DNA of 64,000 nt from a virus, in IMG/VR virus record IMGVR_UViG_3300025929_000003, positions 1 to 64,000 of that record; one strand, 5' to 3'. The translations under genes were made by a program, and so were the position numbers. Below the pieces are notes generated by a model. It worked only from the letters and a program-made list of their open reading frames with translations. It made no database searches and had not been told where the DNA came from. This document shows, piece after piece, positions 48,557 through 57,600 of this stretch (position 1 is the stretch's first letter; each line of letters opens with the position of its first letter).

Positions 48557-48929
48557 GGTCTTTGATAGACTTGAATAAACCATGTCTGTACCCACTAATC
48601 AATATCATTAAGGTTGTTATTACTACGCCTGTTAACATAAGTTTGGTGTTATATGTTCTCTCCAACACTTTATTGTAGTTCAAAATATAAGCCAAACCTA
48701 ACCAAATGTTATAAGTTGCCTCAATAATTAAAAATTGTACATCCAGCCACGTTTTCTTTTCGATAAAAATAAACAATAAAATAAATGCGGCCAGAAAAAA
48801 CCGCTCAGATGCAAAGTAGTAGGTACACCACCACTCAGAGGCATAATGCTCGCCAGTAGGGTCGTGCATGTAAAACAAGACGCTACCGACGTGCAAAAGC
48901 ATTGTTAATGGTATTAACAATCGTTTCAT
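48531..48929 (-). CDS. Polytopic membrane protein, 132 aa
   Basis: About four hydrophobic segments: LLIPLTMLLHVGSVLFYM, FFLAAFILLFIFI, VQFLIIEATYNIWLGLAYIL and LMLTGVVITTLMILISGY. Short loops, no catalytic motif. Probably acts in host membrane during the late phase; could be a holin-type or exclusion protein. Confidence 0.6.
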   Translation of the reverse strand: MKRLLIPLTMLLHVGSVLFYMHDPTGEHYASEWWCTYYFASERFFLAAFILLFIFIEKKTWLDVQFLIIEATYNIWLGLAYILNYNKVLERTYNTKLMLTGVVITTLMILISGYRHGLFKSIKDHAGTTRNQ

Positions 48930-48932
48930 TCC

Positions 48933-49079
48933 CTAACTCTCTGATGGTGGATGACCGGGATGCCATGTGCCATCCCCATCTGTATAACCATCTTCGCCAT
49001 CGGGCCCCTCTACTGGATAAGTGTATGGCGGTGTACCATCGACCTGTTCTTCTTGCTGTTTTGCTTTTTCGTTTGCCAT
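48933..49079 (-). CDS. Small Pro/Gly/Asp-rich protein, 48 aa
   Basis: Starts MANEKAKQQEEQVDGTPPY and ends in a Gly/Asp/Pro/His-rich stretch (GEDGYTDGDGTWHPGHPP). Fits the space between the TM-anchored protein and the next membrane gene. Unknown, disordered. Confidence 0.5.
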   Translation of the reverse strand: MANEKAKQQEEQVDGTPPYTYPVEGPDGEDGYTDGDGTWHPGHPPSES

Positions 49080-49099
49080 TGTATGTTGTTTTTAAGTTG

Positions 49100-49585
49100 T
49101 TACAATTGAAGTTCCTGTCCAGATACGTAGCTAAACGTGCTGGTGCCCGAAGTTACTAATTTTACATAATAACCTTGGGGTATAAATGCCGCTAAACAGG
49201 TTGTTTGAGACTGCGATGTATTTAATCCGACGGTTAGCGTGCCTGTATTGTTATTGGTTGCCGTAGCAACAGTCTTATAGGGGTCTACCGCACCGTTATC
49301 CTTAGATATCTGTAAATTGATAGTTCCAGACTGACCACCTGCTAAAGATAATGTACTTGTAATATTCAGGCTGTAAGACGCCATAATATCTCTGGTGGCA
49401 CTTGGTATGTACGCGGTATTAAACGTGCGTGTAACTATTGTATATGCCCTTGGTACAGGGTTATATTCAAAGGTCTTAGCAAAGATAAATACAGAGCACA
49501 CTATCGTGAGCAAAAACATAATAAGCATATCTCGCCTTGCTGACTTAGCAACCTTGATTTCTGTGGGTGTGATTTGGTTTTTCAT
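49100..49585 (-). CDS. Membrane-anchored beta protein, 161 aa
   Basis: Cytoplasmic basic N-terminus (~20 residues), a TM segment (LIMFLLTIVCSVFIFA, about 21-36), then a Ser/Thr/Gly-rich beta domain with SLAGGQSGTINLQISKDNG. It lies directly downstream of the tail spike. It may be a membrane-exposed or virion accessory protein; a TM anchor in a virion protein would be odd. Confidence 0.6.
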   Translation of the reverse strand: MKNQITPTEIKVAKSARRDMLIMFLLTIVCSVFIFAKTFEYNPVPRAYTIVTRTFNTAYIPSATRDIMASYSLNITSTLSLAGGQSGTINLQISKDNGAVDPYKTVATATNNNTGTLTVGLNTSQSQTTCLAAFIPQGYYVKLVTSGTSTFSYVSGQELQL

Positions 49586-49596
49586 AGTAATAAGGC

Positions 49597-52500
49597 TTAA
49601 TGATTAACCCATCCAATGGAAGGGGCGGTGTTAAACTGTCTTGATTGATACTGAACTGTTAAGGTGTTTGCGCCCGACACGGTGTTTACAGTCACGGTAT
49701 TGGCGCTTGCATCTGTTTTAGTCACATAGATGGTATACCCAGCAAATGTGGTTGAAGATGGTAGTGTTATAGTAACGTTACCTGCAGTAGCATCCACATA
49801 AAGGTCAAGGGTTGATTTCTTGCCTGTAGCGAAGTCGCCAGAGATTATAGTATAGTTTGCAGTCTTGGATAAAATATTATCTGTAGCGGCACTAATGTCG
49901 CTTAGCAAAGCCATTGTACCGTCCTTATCTGGGGTTATATATGTTCTGGTAGATGTATTGTTTGACTGAAAGAAAGCAGGAGATGAACCAGAAGCAGATG
50001 AGGGTGCCATCATGAATGTCTTTCCGTCTGAATTAACTTGGAATGTGGCATATCCTGTATTTGTAATTACAGTTGAACTTGGTCTTAAATTAAGCGTGCC
50101 AACTATAGATACAGTTTGAGATTTGAATATAGGTGTTGCGTTGATGTACTGTGTAGTAGAGGCAACCTTATTAAACGTTAGTGTGCTGTCTGCTACAATT
50201 GTTCCTGTGGTTGTTATTGGTCCGCCAGTTAGCCCATAACTTGTCCCAATACTTGTAACAGTGCCGTTCCCCGTGCCATATCCCTGCGCTTTTACAAATG
50301 CCGTGGTAGCGATTTGCGTACTGTTTGTACCCGTAGCTGCTGTAGGAGCTGTAGGTATACCGGTAAAGGCAGGAGAGGCTAATGGCGCATAATTAGACAG
50401 ATCGCTTGTTTTTGCAAATAGGTTAGTAGCAACAGCACCCATTTTACCAGTTACGCCTATTTTTACCATAACACTATCTGTGGTAGATGTGCCGGTTGTG
50501 GTTTGAACTACCGTTGTTGGTGTGATTATACCGGTTAACTGATTTGTATATTCTGGCAGTGTACCTGCAGTATTAACTCGCATGTAATATCCCGCCGGTC
50601 CTAAGCCTAAGTAAGTTAACTTACCTGTTGTTGATTTAAGTGGAATAGAACCAGTGCCGAACCCCGTAACATCAAGAGTTAAATTCCTAACATTTACGGC
50701 TACATTACCATATTGTATTTTTGACAATCCAGTACCTAAACCCCCTGGTAAGTAACTTAGTGCTACCAAAGGAGTAGTGGGGCTACCCCCTGTTTGTGCT
50801 ACGATGCGGGCGGTGTCTGCATCTGTAGCTATCTTAAATGAGCCGAAATTGGTACCGCCCGACTGATTGTAAAGCCTTATATCTGTTTGGGTTGACGTTC
50901 CGTTAGGTATTATATCAATAGCTTGGCCGCCGTTTGTGATCAAACTGGTAAGCTGTAACCTTGCGTATATGGCGTTAGTGCTTTGGTATAAGCCCATTTT
51001 AGATAACCTCACTGCCGTATTACCAAAATTCCATGAACTTAAGGCAGAACCAAATGAACTGCCATTTAAACTAACATTTCTGATAGGATTGGTTGTACCC
51101 GTTCCTATATCCTGATAATTAATAAAAGCGGTATCGGATGCTGCTGAAATTTTAAATGAACTATTATTAGTAATATCGGATTTATTAAACCACCTGGTTG
51201 CCGTACCAACGCCTGTGCCGCTGGTAAAATAATCAGCTAAAAACTGTTTATCTGTCCGTAAGGGATATGTGCGCAAAATATCAGCACCGCTTGATACTCC
51301 GGGGTATAATGCTACGCTATTCGTACCACCAATAACACTTATTCCATTTCCGTCTATTGTGGCAAGGTTTGTTACAGTAGTAGTGCCATTTCGGACGCCG
51401 TAAAAGTCAAACGCGCTACCTAATGCACTGGATGAATTGGCCTCATTGGTGCGCATAACCATTTTAATAGTATTGGTTTCTCCACTACCATTATACGCAT
51501 TACCGTTAAGACTACGGATAGTTGCCGCATTGCCTAATGTTGACGGAGATGTATTGCTTGTGCCAGCGTTATAGGCAATATCTACAGGTGTGTCCGAAGC
51601 TGTACCCCGGCGCTTGATGTTGTTAAAATTATCAATATTGGTTTGAGTTGATGCGGTTGCATCCAATTGCTTATTATAGGCATAATCCCCAATCGTATTA
51701 TTACTTAACACATAGTTTGTGCACGTATCTATTTTAAAAGCAATAATACTACTTGTAGTAGGTGAGATCAGGCTATTAGCCCTGATAATTAGCTTTGTAG
51801 TGTTTGAGGCATAGATGGCGGGATATGCCGCGGTAGATATGATATTATTTGAAACGGTATTATTAGCCCCTGACGACTTAAACCTGATAGCATATCTCCC
51901 CGGTGCTGGAAATTGATTGCCATCTACGATATTGTTTGAACAGGCGTTTCTAATATAAAGCGCATCACCTATTATAGAATAAAAGTGATTTGTAGCTATA
52001 GTTGATGAAAACACACTATCCAGTACCATACCATTTTTACACGCCCCAAACTGATTGTTTGAAATGTTGTTTAAAGAGCCTTTTATAATACCTACTGTGT
52101 CTAAAAATGCGGCTTCAGAATAAGATATATGCGTACTATTAAGACCGCCTTTCCACCCTAAACGGCTGTTTTCTGCGCCGGACTTGTCAAACTGGCTGTC
52201 ATTCGCCTTTTTCAGATCAAAACAAATCCCAAAATCGGAAACATGAAACCCTATAAAGCTATTAACGCCGGGGTTCCCGTGCGTATTACTATAAAGTTTA
52301 AGGCCCGCTGTAGTATCTGCTGCTGACCCCGAATACTTGCCGACAACTAAAAAATCTTTAAGTGTATTTCCTTGACACCTGAACGCCCCGGCTTCATCTG
52401 TTGTGATACCATCAGTATGATTATAAAAGAACAGAATAGATAGCGGGGCAAATTTAACACTATCTCCCGGTGATGTACTTTGATATGGTAGAAATCCGCT

Positions 52501-53541
52501 TTCTCCTTTAATTACCGTACCCTGACCTATTTTTATACGGTCTGATAATCCAAAAGAATAGGGATATTTACCGGGAATATAAACGCTTTTAGCCATTTTA
52601 TAGGCAGCGGCATAAGCAGCCAAAAAAGATGTACGGCTGTCTGTTCCGGTCCGCGTTACAGTTCTATTAGAAACTAACCAGTCAGCTTTAGCACCGTACC
52701 ACTGTATATTTATCGCATCGGCATTAGAAATGTCTCTTATCCAGTATTTACCACCGGAAGAGCTGAAAACAATACCATTATCCACTGGATACGGCGATGT
52801 TGCAGACAAATTGAAAGTACCACCCCGTAAACTATCTGTCACAATTACCGTTGTCGCCGTTCCTGCATAGCTTAAAAGTTGAGTTATTGAAGCTAAATGT
52901 ATTGCACCTACCGTTCTTTTAATGTAGTTAGCTGTATCTGCTTTAGTACCTAAAGAGACTGTGACTGCTGCCCCTGTAGGTAACTTTCCATCATTTGCTA
53001 AAGTACTTTCTATATTACTTGCATCTACTACCTGATTGCCTCCCTGTGATATGCTTGGAGAAGATATTGAGCCATTAAATATAGCGTGCCCATCCCCAAA
53101 AATGCGTACCGTGGGGGTTCCTGAGCCTGTATAGTTGCCTATATAAAGTGCCTCGTGGGTGGCGTCACCACCCTCTATCTTTAAACCAAACCCAGTGGGG
53201 CTGTTGTTATAAAAGTAACCCCCGTAAAGGTTACTACCTGTAGCCACCCCATGCCCAACTTCTGAATACTCAGCAAATAACCCCTTGCCCGTAGAAACTA
53301 AATCTACATCGTGCGCAGCCCCCGTATATGGCACATAGCCCAAGCCAGCATGGTTTATCAAGCTATCCACCTGTTGCTTGGTGTACAACTGCATAAAACC
53401 GGGCACACCCATATTGAACCTATACATCCACCCCAAGCCCGTAGGGGCGCGTTGTAGGGTATTACCAACAGTGACATACGTTTGGGCGCTTGCTGCGCTC
53501 AGAACGGTTAAAAATGCGATTAAGGCTATTAGTTTTTTCAT
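49597..53541 (-). CDS. Tail spike/fibre with beta-helix and signal peptide
   Basis: 1314 residues. N-terminus MKKLIALIAFLTVLSAASAQ is a textbook Sec signal peptide (cleavage near 19-20). A region ~280-660 has the regular Asn/Ile-rich repeats of a right-handed parallel beta-helix (NNIVDGNQF, NNTVSNNIIS, NYVLSNNTIG), as in pectate-lyase-like tail spikes. The C-terminal third has the fibre repeat LASPAFTGIPTAPTA followed by QIATTAFVKAQG. It probably binds or degrades host surface glycans. The export signal is unexpected for a virion protein assembled in the cytoplasm. It overlaps the next gene by ATGA. Confidence 0.85.
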   Translation of the reverse strand: MKKLIALIAFLTVLSAASAQTYVTVGNTLQRAPTGLGWMYRFNMGVPGFMQLYTKQQVDSLINHAGLGYVPYTGAAHDVDLVSTGKGLFAEYSEVGHGVATGSNLYGGYFYNNSPTGFGLKIEGGDATHEALYIGNYTGSGTPTVRIFGDGHAIFNGSISSPSISQGGNQVVDASNIESTLANDGKLPTGAAVTVSLGTKADTANYIKRTVGAIHLASITQLLSYAGTATTVIVTDSLRGGTFNLSATSPYPVDNGIVFSSSGGKYWIRDISNADAINIQWYGAKADWLVSNRTVTRTGTDSRTSFLAAYAAAYKMAKSVYIPGKYPYSFGLSDRIKIGQGTVIKGESGFLPYQSTSPGDSVKFAPLSILFFYNHTDGITTDEAGAFRCQGNTLKDFLVVGKYSGSAADTTAGLKLYSNTHGNPGVNSFIGFHVSDFGICFDLKKANDSQFDKSGAENSRLGWKGGLNSTHISYSEAAFLDTVGIIKGSLNNISNNQFGACKNGMVLDSVFSSTIATNHFYSIIGDALYIRNACSNNIVDGNQFPAPGRYAIRFKSSGANNTVSNNIISTAAYPAIYASNTTKLIIRANSLISPTTSSIIAFKIDTCTNYVLSNNTIGDYAYNKQLDATASTQTNIDNFNNIKRRGTASDTPVDIAYNAGTSNTSPSTLGNAATIRSLNGNAYNGSGETNTIKMVMRTNEANSSSALGSAFDFYGVRNGTTTVTNLATIDGNGISVIGGTNSVALYPGVSSGADILRTYPLRTDKQFLADYFTSGTGVGTATRWFNKSDITNNSSFKISAASDTAFINYQDIGTGTTNPIRNVSLNGSSFGSALSSWNFGNTAVRLSKMGLYQSTNAIYARLQLTSLITNGGQAIDIIPNGTSTQTDIRLYNQSGGTNFGSFKIATDADTARIVAQTGGSPTTPLVALSYLPGGLGTGLSKIQYGNVAVNVRNLTLDVTGFGTGSIPLKSTTGKLTYLGLGPAGYYMRVNTAGTLPEYTNQLTGIITPTTVVQTTTGTSTTDSVMVKIGVTGKMGAVATNLFAKTSDLSNYAPLASPAFTGIPTAPTAATGTNSTQIATTAFVKAQGYGTGNGTVTSIGTSYGLTGGPITTTGTIVADSTLTFNKVASTTQYINATPIFKSQTVSIVGTLNLRPSSTVITNTGYATFQVNSDGKTFMMAPSSASGSSPAFFQSNNTSTRTYITPDKDGTMALLSDISAATDNILSKTANYTIISGDFATGKKSTLDLYVDATAGNVTITLPSSTTFAGYTIYVTKTDASANTVTVNTVSGANTLTVQYQSRQFNTAPSIGWVNH

Positions 53542-54086
53542 ATGGTTGGGACTACTGTTACTATAATTGCTTGTGGTGCATCATTTGATGCGAAGCCATA
53601 TATGCGTGGTGGTGTAAAGTTTGTTGTGAAGGTAAAGGTAAATGATTCTCCATTCAGGGTCACACTCACCGGAATATCTCCTGTTGGTAATGCTACGTTT
53701 GTTTCGCTCAAAAAAGGCAGGTACCAATTACCACCACCAGCGTCTATCAAATCAACAGCAGACTTTCTTATCTCATAAGGGGCATTAACGGGCGATACGA
53801 TAATAATACTCGGCACCTGTGCGTTTGGGTCTGGCGTAACGCCGTCTGTATATTTAAGACCAGCTATTTCTAACATAGTGTTATAAAAAGAAAGAGCCGT
53901 ATCGCTTGCATAATCCCCTATTGAATAACAAAATAGCGCACCCCGTATTTTACGGTAGTTGCATAATGCCTCTGACCAGTCAGCGGTACAGCCTGATTGT
54001 TCGCACAGTATCAATTGTGTGCCAGCATCGGCTGTTACTAACTGTGCCCTTAATATGGCTTGGGAATACTCATTAGCGGTTGGCAT
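53538..54086 (-). CDS. Tail-associated protein, 182 aa
   Basis: A helical N-terminal half (YSQAILRAQLVTADAGTQLI and Cys residues around CEQSGC) and a beta-rich C-terminal half (SVTLNGESFTFTFTTNF). It overlaps the tail spike start and follows the 151-residue gene by 4 nt. Virion or tail role inferred from context. Confidence 0.65.
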   Translation of the reverse strand: MPTANEYSQAILRAQLVTADAGTQLILCEQSGCTADWSEALCNYRKIRGALFCYSIGDYASDTALSFYNTMLEIAGLKYTDGVTPDPNAQVPSIIIVSPVNAPYEIRKSAVDLIDAGGGNWYLPFLSETNVALPTGDIPVSVTLNGESFTFTFTTNFTPPRIYGFASNDAPQAIIVTVVPTI

Positions 54087-54090
54087 GTTT

Positions 54091-54546
54091 TCAGCAGTTA
54101 CAAGGTGAGGTAGTAGCTATTAACGTATTTGCGGCATCTATGCACCGTTGAGAGTTTGACCCTTGGTTAAACAACCAATAAGTATTCGCCCATGATTCTG
54201 ATAGCAAAGATTTAACAGCATCGTTACATAGTGACTTAGATGACGAACACCCACAGTTTAAAGCCTGTTCAAGTGTTAGTGACTGCAAATCAACCTGACG
54301 GGTACTTAGGTATGTTTTAGTGGTGGATATACTTCCATTTAGCGTTAAAATAAAGGTATAGAACACATCTTTTACGATAGGCACATTCTGAGTAAGATTG
54401 GTGCCCATGTTATAATCGGTTACCAAAGTACCGTTACTGTCATACACTAATAGATGCCTTGACGTTACGCCAATTCCTGTGCTGGTATCTGTAGCTAAAA
54501 TCGGGCTAAGTGCCGCCGATTGTGAAACTGTAAGTCCTATAGCCAT
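54091..54546 (-). CDS. Tail-associated protein with Cys-rich end, 151 aa
   Basis: The beta-rich N-terminal ~80 residues resemble an Ig-like virion fold; the C-terminal ~60 hold CGCSSSKSLC and CNC, possibly disulfide or metal sites. It has its own promoter box at 54590. Same region as the tail spike, so tail role is inferred. Confidence 0.6.
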   Translation of the reverse strand: MAIGLTVSQSAALSPILATDTSTGIGVTSRHLLVYDSNGTLVTDYNMGTNLTQNVPIVKDVFYTFILTLNGSISTTKTYLSTRQVDLQSLTLEQALNCGCSSSKSLCNDAVKSLLSESWANTYWLFNQGSNSQRCIDAANTLIATTSPCNC

Positions 54547-54589
54547 AATTTGTTGTTTTTAATTGGCATAAAAGTACAATAAAACATTT

Positions 54590-54597
54590 CAAAAATA
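54590..54597 (-). promoter_or_regulatory. Promoter -7 box for the tail operon
   Basis: TATTTTTG (TAnnTTTG) on the minus strand, 44 nt before ATG 54546; overlaps the terminator T-run of the preceding gene. No convincing TTG upstream. Confidence 0.4.
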
Positions 54598-54620
54598 AAA
54601 ACCCACTTTTTAGGGTGGGT
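54596..54620 (-). terminator. Terminator after the large internal protein gene
   Basis: ACCCAC (54601-54606) / GTGGGT (54615-54620) hairpin, with T-rich tract on the minus strand (54590-54600). Ends transcription of the 1940-residue gene. Confidence 0.75.
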
Positions 54621-54626
54621 ATAATG

Positions 54627-57600
54627 CTATTTCTTTTTGATTTTAGCGTTCGGGTTGTAGGAACTGGTACTAATGCCAAACTGAGATGGCAGAAACGCTT
54701 TTAATGCATTTTTAATGCCCCCAACTTGATAGGCTTCCTGCACATCGGTAAACGGTAATGGCACAAACTCCTGCGGTACATTAGGCCAGAAGTGGTATGG
54801 TTGCCCAACGACGTCTTTCCCCTCCATTAAGTTAACGCCCGAACCAATCAGCGGAGACAACTTCCCGCGCATAAACGAGGTGGCTAAAGATAGGCGTGAT
54901 GGCTTACCGTATTTGCCAGTAGTTAAGTCTATAACCCCATTACCTGACGCCGGTACTTTTTGTCCCGAAGCCATTTGTGATAGTAAACGAACATACTGAG
55001 GTAGTCCACCCAAAATGTCATAAAACGTTGAACCATTCTTTTGCTTATCTTCTATTTTCAAAAAATTAGAACTCCGAGGGTCGGTCACCACTTTTAGTCC
55101 AGCCATTGCCGCTAACGACAACAGCACGCTACCCACAGCCAGCGTAGCACCAATATCCTTAGCCGCCATTACCTTTGCTTCTTTCGGCAACCTTGGGTCA
55201 GCCCACAAGTACAATGTTTGAATGCGTGCCGCCATAAAGCGGGGTGAGAATAACACATTGGACAACACTTTGGGTTGCTTGCCTCCAAACGCTTCTGGTA
55301 TATCACCGCGACCTGTCAGCACATTCACCACCTTAGCCACACCCTTAAACACCTCTGGGTTGTTTTCAAAAGTATACCCTCGCTTAATCAGTTCTCTTGC
55401 CTGTTGTTCAAACACGCCAGCACGAAGCACGTTAAGGTAGCCCGTATAAGCCCGTTCAGAGGCTGCAATTAGTTTGCCTATGCCCGGTATCTTATCGGCA
55501 AGGTTAGAGGTAAATTCTTCTTCTCTGGCTATAATCTTCGGGTCATCTTTGTCAGACAGGTACAACTCGCTATCTTTCATCAATTCATAGTTTTCGCTAT
55601 GTTTCAAATCCGAAATCCAGTTACGGTACTTTTCTTCTGAAAAAGTCTGCTTAAACATCTCCGTAAACGCATGTAATGCTTGTACAGGGTGATTAACTGT
55701 AGCGAACAGCCCTTGGCGCAATACCGCCGAAAAATCCAGTGACGCTTTCAGTGCACGTGGTAATGAGGCAATATTTAGCAAATCATCCTTTAGTTTTTCA
55801 GTCTTACTCCGTTGCTTTAAGGCGTCCTTAGCAACCTCAATGTCAAAGTCGTTTTTAATTCGGTCATACTTACGGCGCAATTCCAACCCTTCGGCATCTA
55901 AGGTTAATGGCTTTGGTTTCTCACCTTTCTCATAATCCTCGTTGGCCAAACGTTGGGTTAGCTTTTCGATATTTTCCTGAATACGCTTTTTATAGGCTTC
56001 CAGCTTCTTTTCATCGGCGGTAGGCTCATTTTCTTTATTGAGTTCCTTTAAACGTCCCCTAAGTGCCTCGACCTGCTCATTTTTCTTTTTAGCATTGGCG
56101 CTTTCGGGCTTGGCTTTTTTAATGCCATTCTGCAAGTCCTCAATCTCGTTTAACAACTTAGCCTGTGTTTTTAAAGAACTAATATCAGTAAGTATCTCCT
56201 TTTTGGTCGGCTTTACCTCATCGTATTTGCCAGCAATCAGGTCGGTTACATCACGCTTGGTTAAGCCCTCAATATCGCCTTTGAACTCCTCATGTATTCT
56301 ATCTACCACATCTTTTATCTCCACCAATCCCTCTTGGGCAAGGTTACGCAACAGCGCAGGCATGTGTTTAGCGATAGCCGCCAATTCACGGCGATAAGGG
56401 ATATCCGACATCGCTTGCCCTGATTTACGGATTTTAGCAAACTCATCCCTGATGCTATCAAATATCTTGGTACGCTCCGCTTTCAACTCATCCTTGCTGA
56501 TAGATTTACGCTTAATGCGATCTGCCGCTTTCCTTACAGACTGATTAGCCTTTAGCTTGGCATTGTCTTCTTCCAACCTCGCAATCTTCTTTTGCAGGGC
56601 TTCCTGTATTGATTCCAACTCCGCATGCGTTTTCTGTACCTCCGCTAATTGTTCAGGCGATAGCTTATTATTGCCATTAGCCTGACGCTTCGCCACAATC
56701 ATATTAGCCAGTGTCGCCTCTTTGTTGAAAGACAGTTTACGGGCGCTCAATGCGCGGGCGGTTTCGGTACCAGTTTTACGGTCGGCTTGTGCTGCATCCT
56801 GAAACTCACTTAACGATTGCGTATTAGCCTCTGTCAGTTCGTCAAATTGCTTCTTTGACATAGTAGCACCATCTTTAGCCAATCGTTCGTTCTGCGTCTT
56901 TATTTCAGCCTCTTTGGCATCCATATACTTGCCTAAGATAGCTATCTCAGTATCGGACGCTTGATGCCCCTCGTTAAGTATGCGGTCAATCAGGTCAGGT
57001 GTGTCGTACCCCTTATCAATCTCCGCTGTGGCATCCACATCTATCTTATCAGCACCACGTTTACCGTTTTTGGTGTCTTTCAATTCTATCCCTAAATCAG
57101 CAGCACGTTCGTTAGTTACCTCATTTTTAGTCGGCAATGTTTTCTCGTGCTCTGTATATTCATTGGTGAGGTGGTTACGGTACTGCTCGTCGAACTTTTC
57201 CTTGTCAGTTAATGACTTGTACCAATCGGTAGACTTGACATGCTTTAACCCAGCCTCAATAGCATCAGCTACCTTAGCGCCTGTTTCAAGGGACTTGGCG
57301 ACCACCTCCAATGAACCATCCCAAACAGCATCGAAACCTGTAGACGCTTTAAAGCCGCCCAACTTGTTAATTTTGCCATTACGTACCTTTTCAGCGAATG
57401 ACCTTATCGGGTCTCCTGCTTTGCTTTCCACTCCTTTACCGCCGTCACTTTCTTTCGGGCGTCCCCCCTGCTCATTTGAGGGTTGTTGTACTTTGTTCTT
57501 AGCTGGTTTAGCATCTCGGGGCTTATCTGCTCCACGGTCGCTTTGTTTTCTTGCTCTTTCATAATTGTCAATATCTTCTTGGGTGATGCCAATCTCTTTG

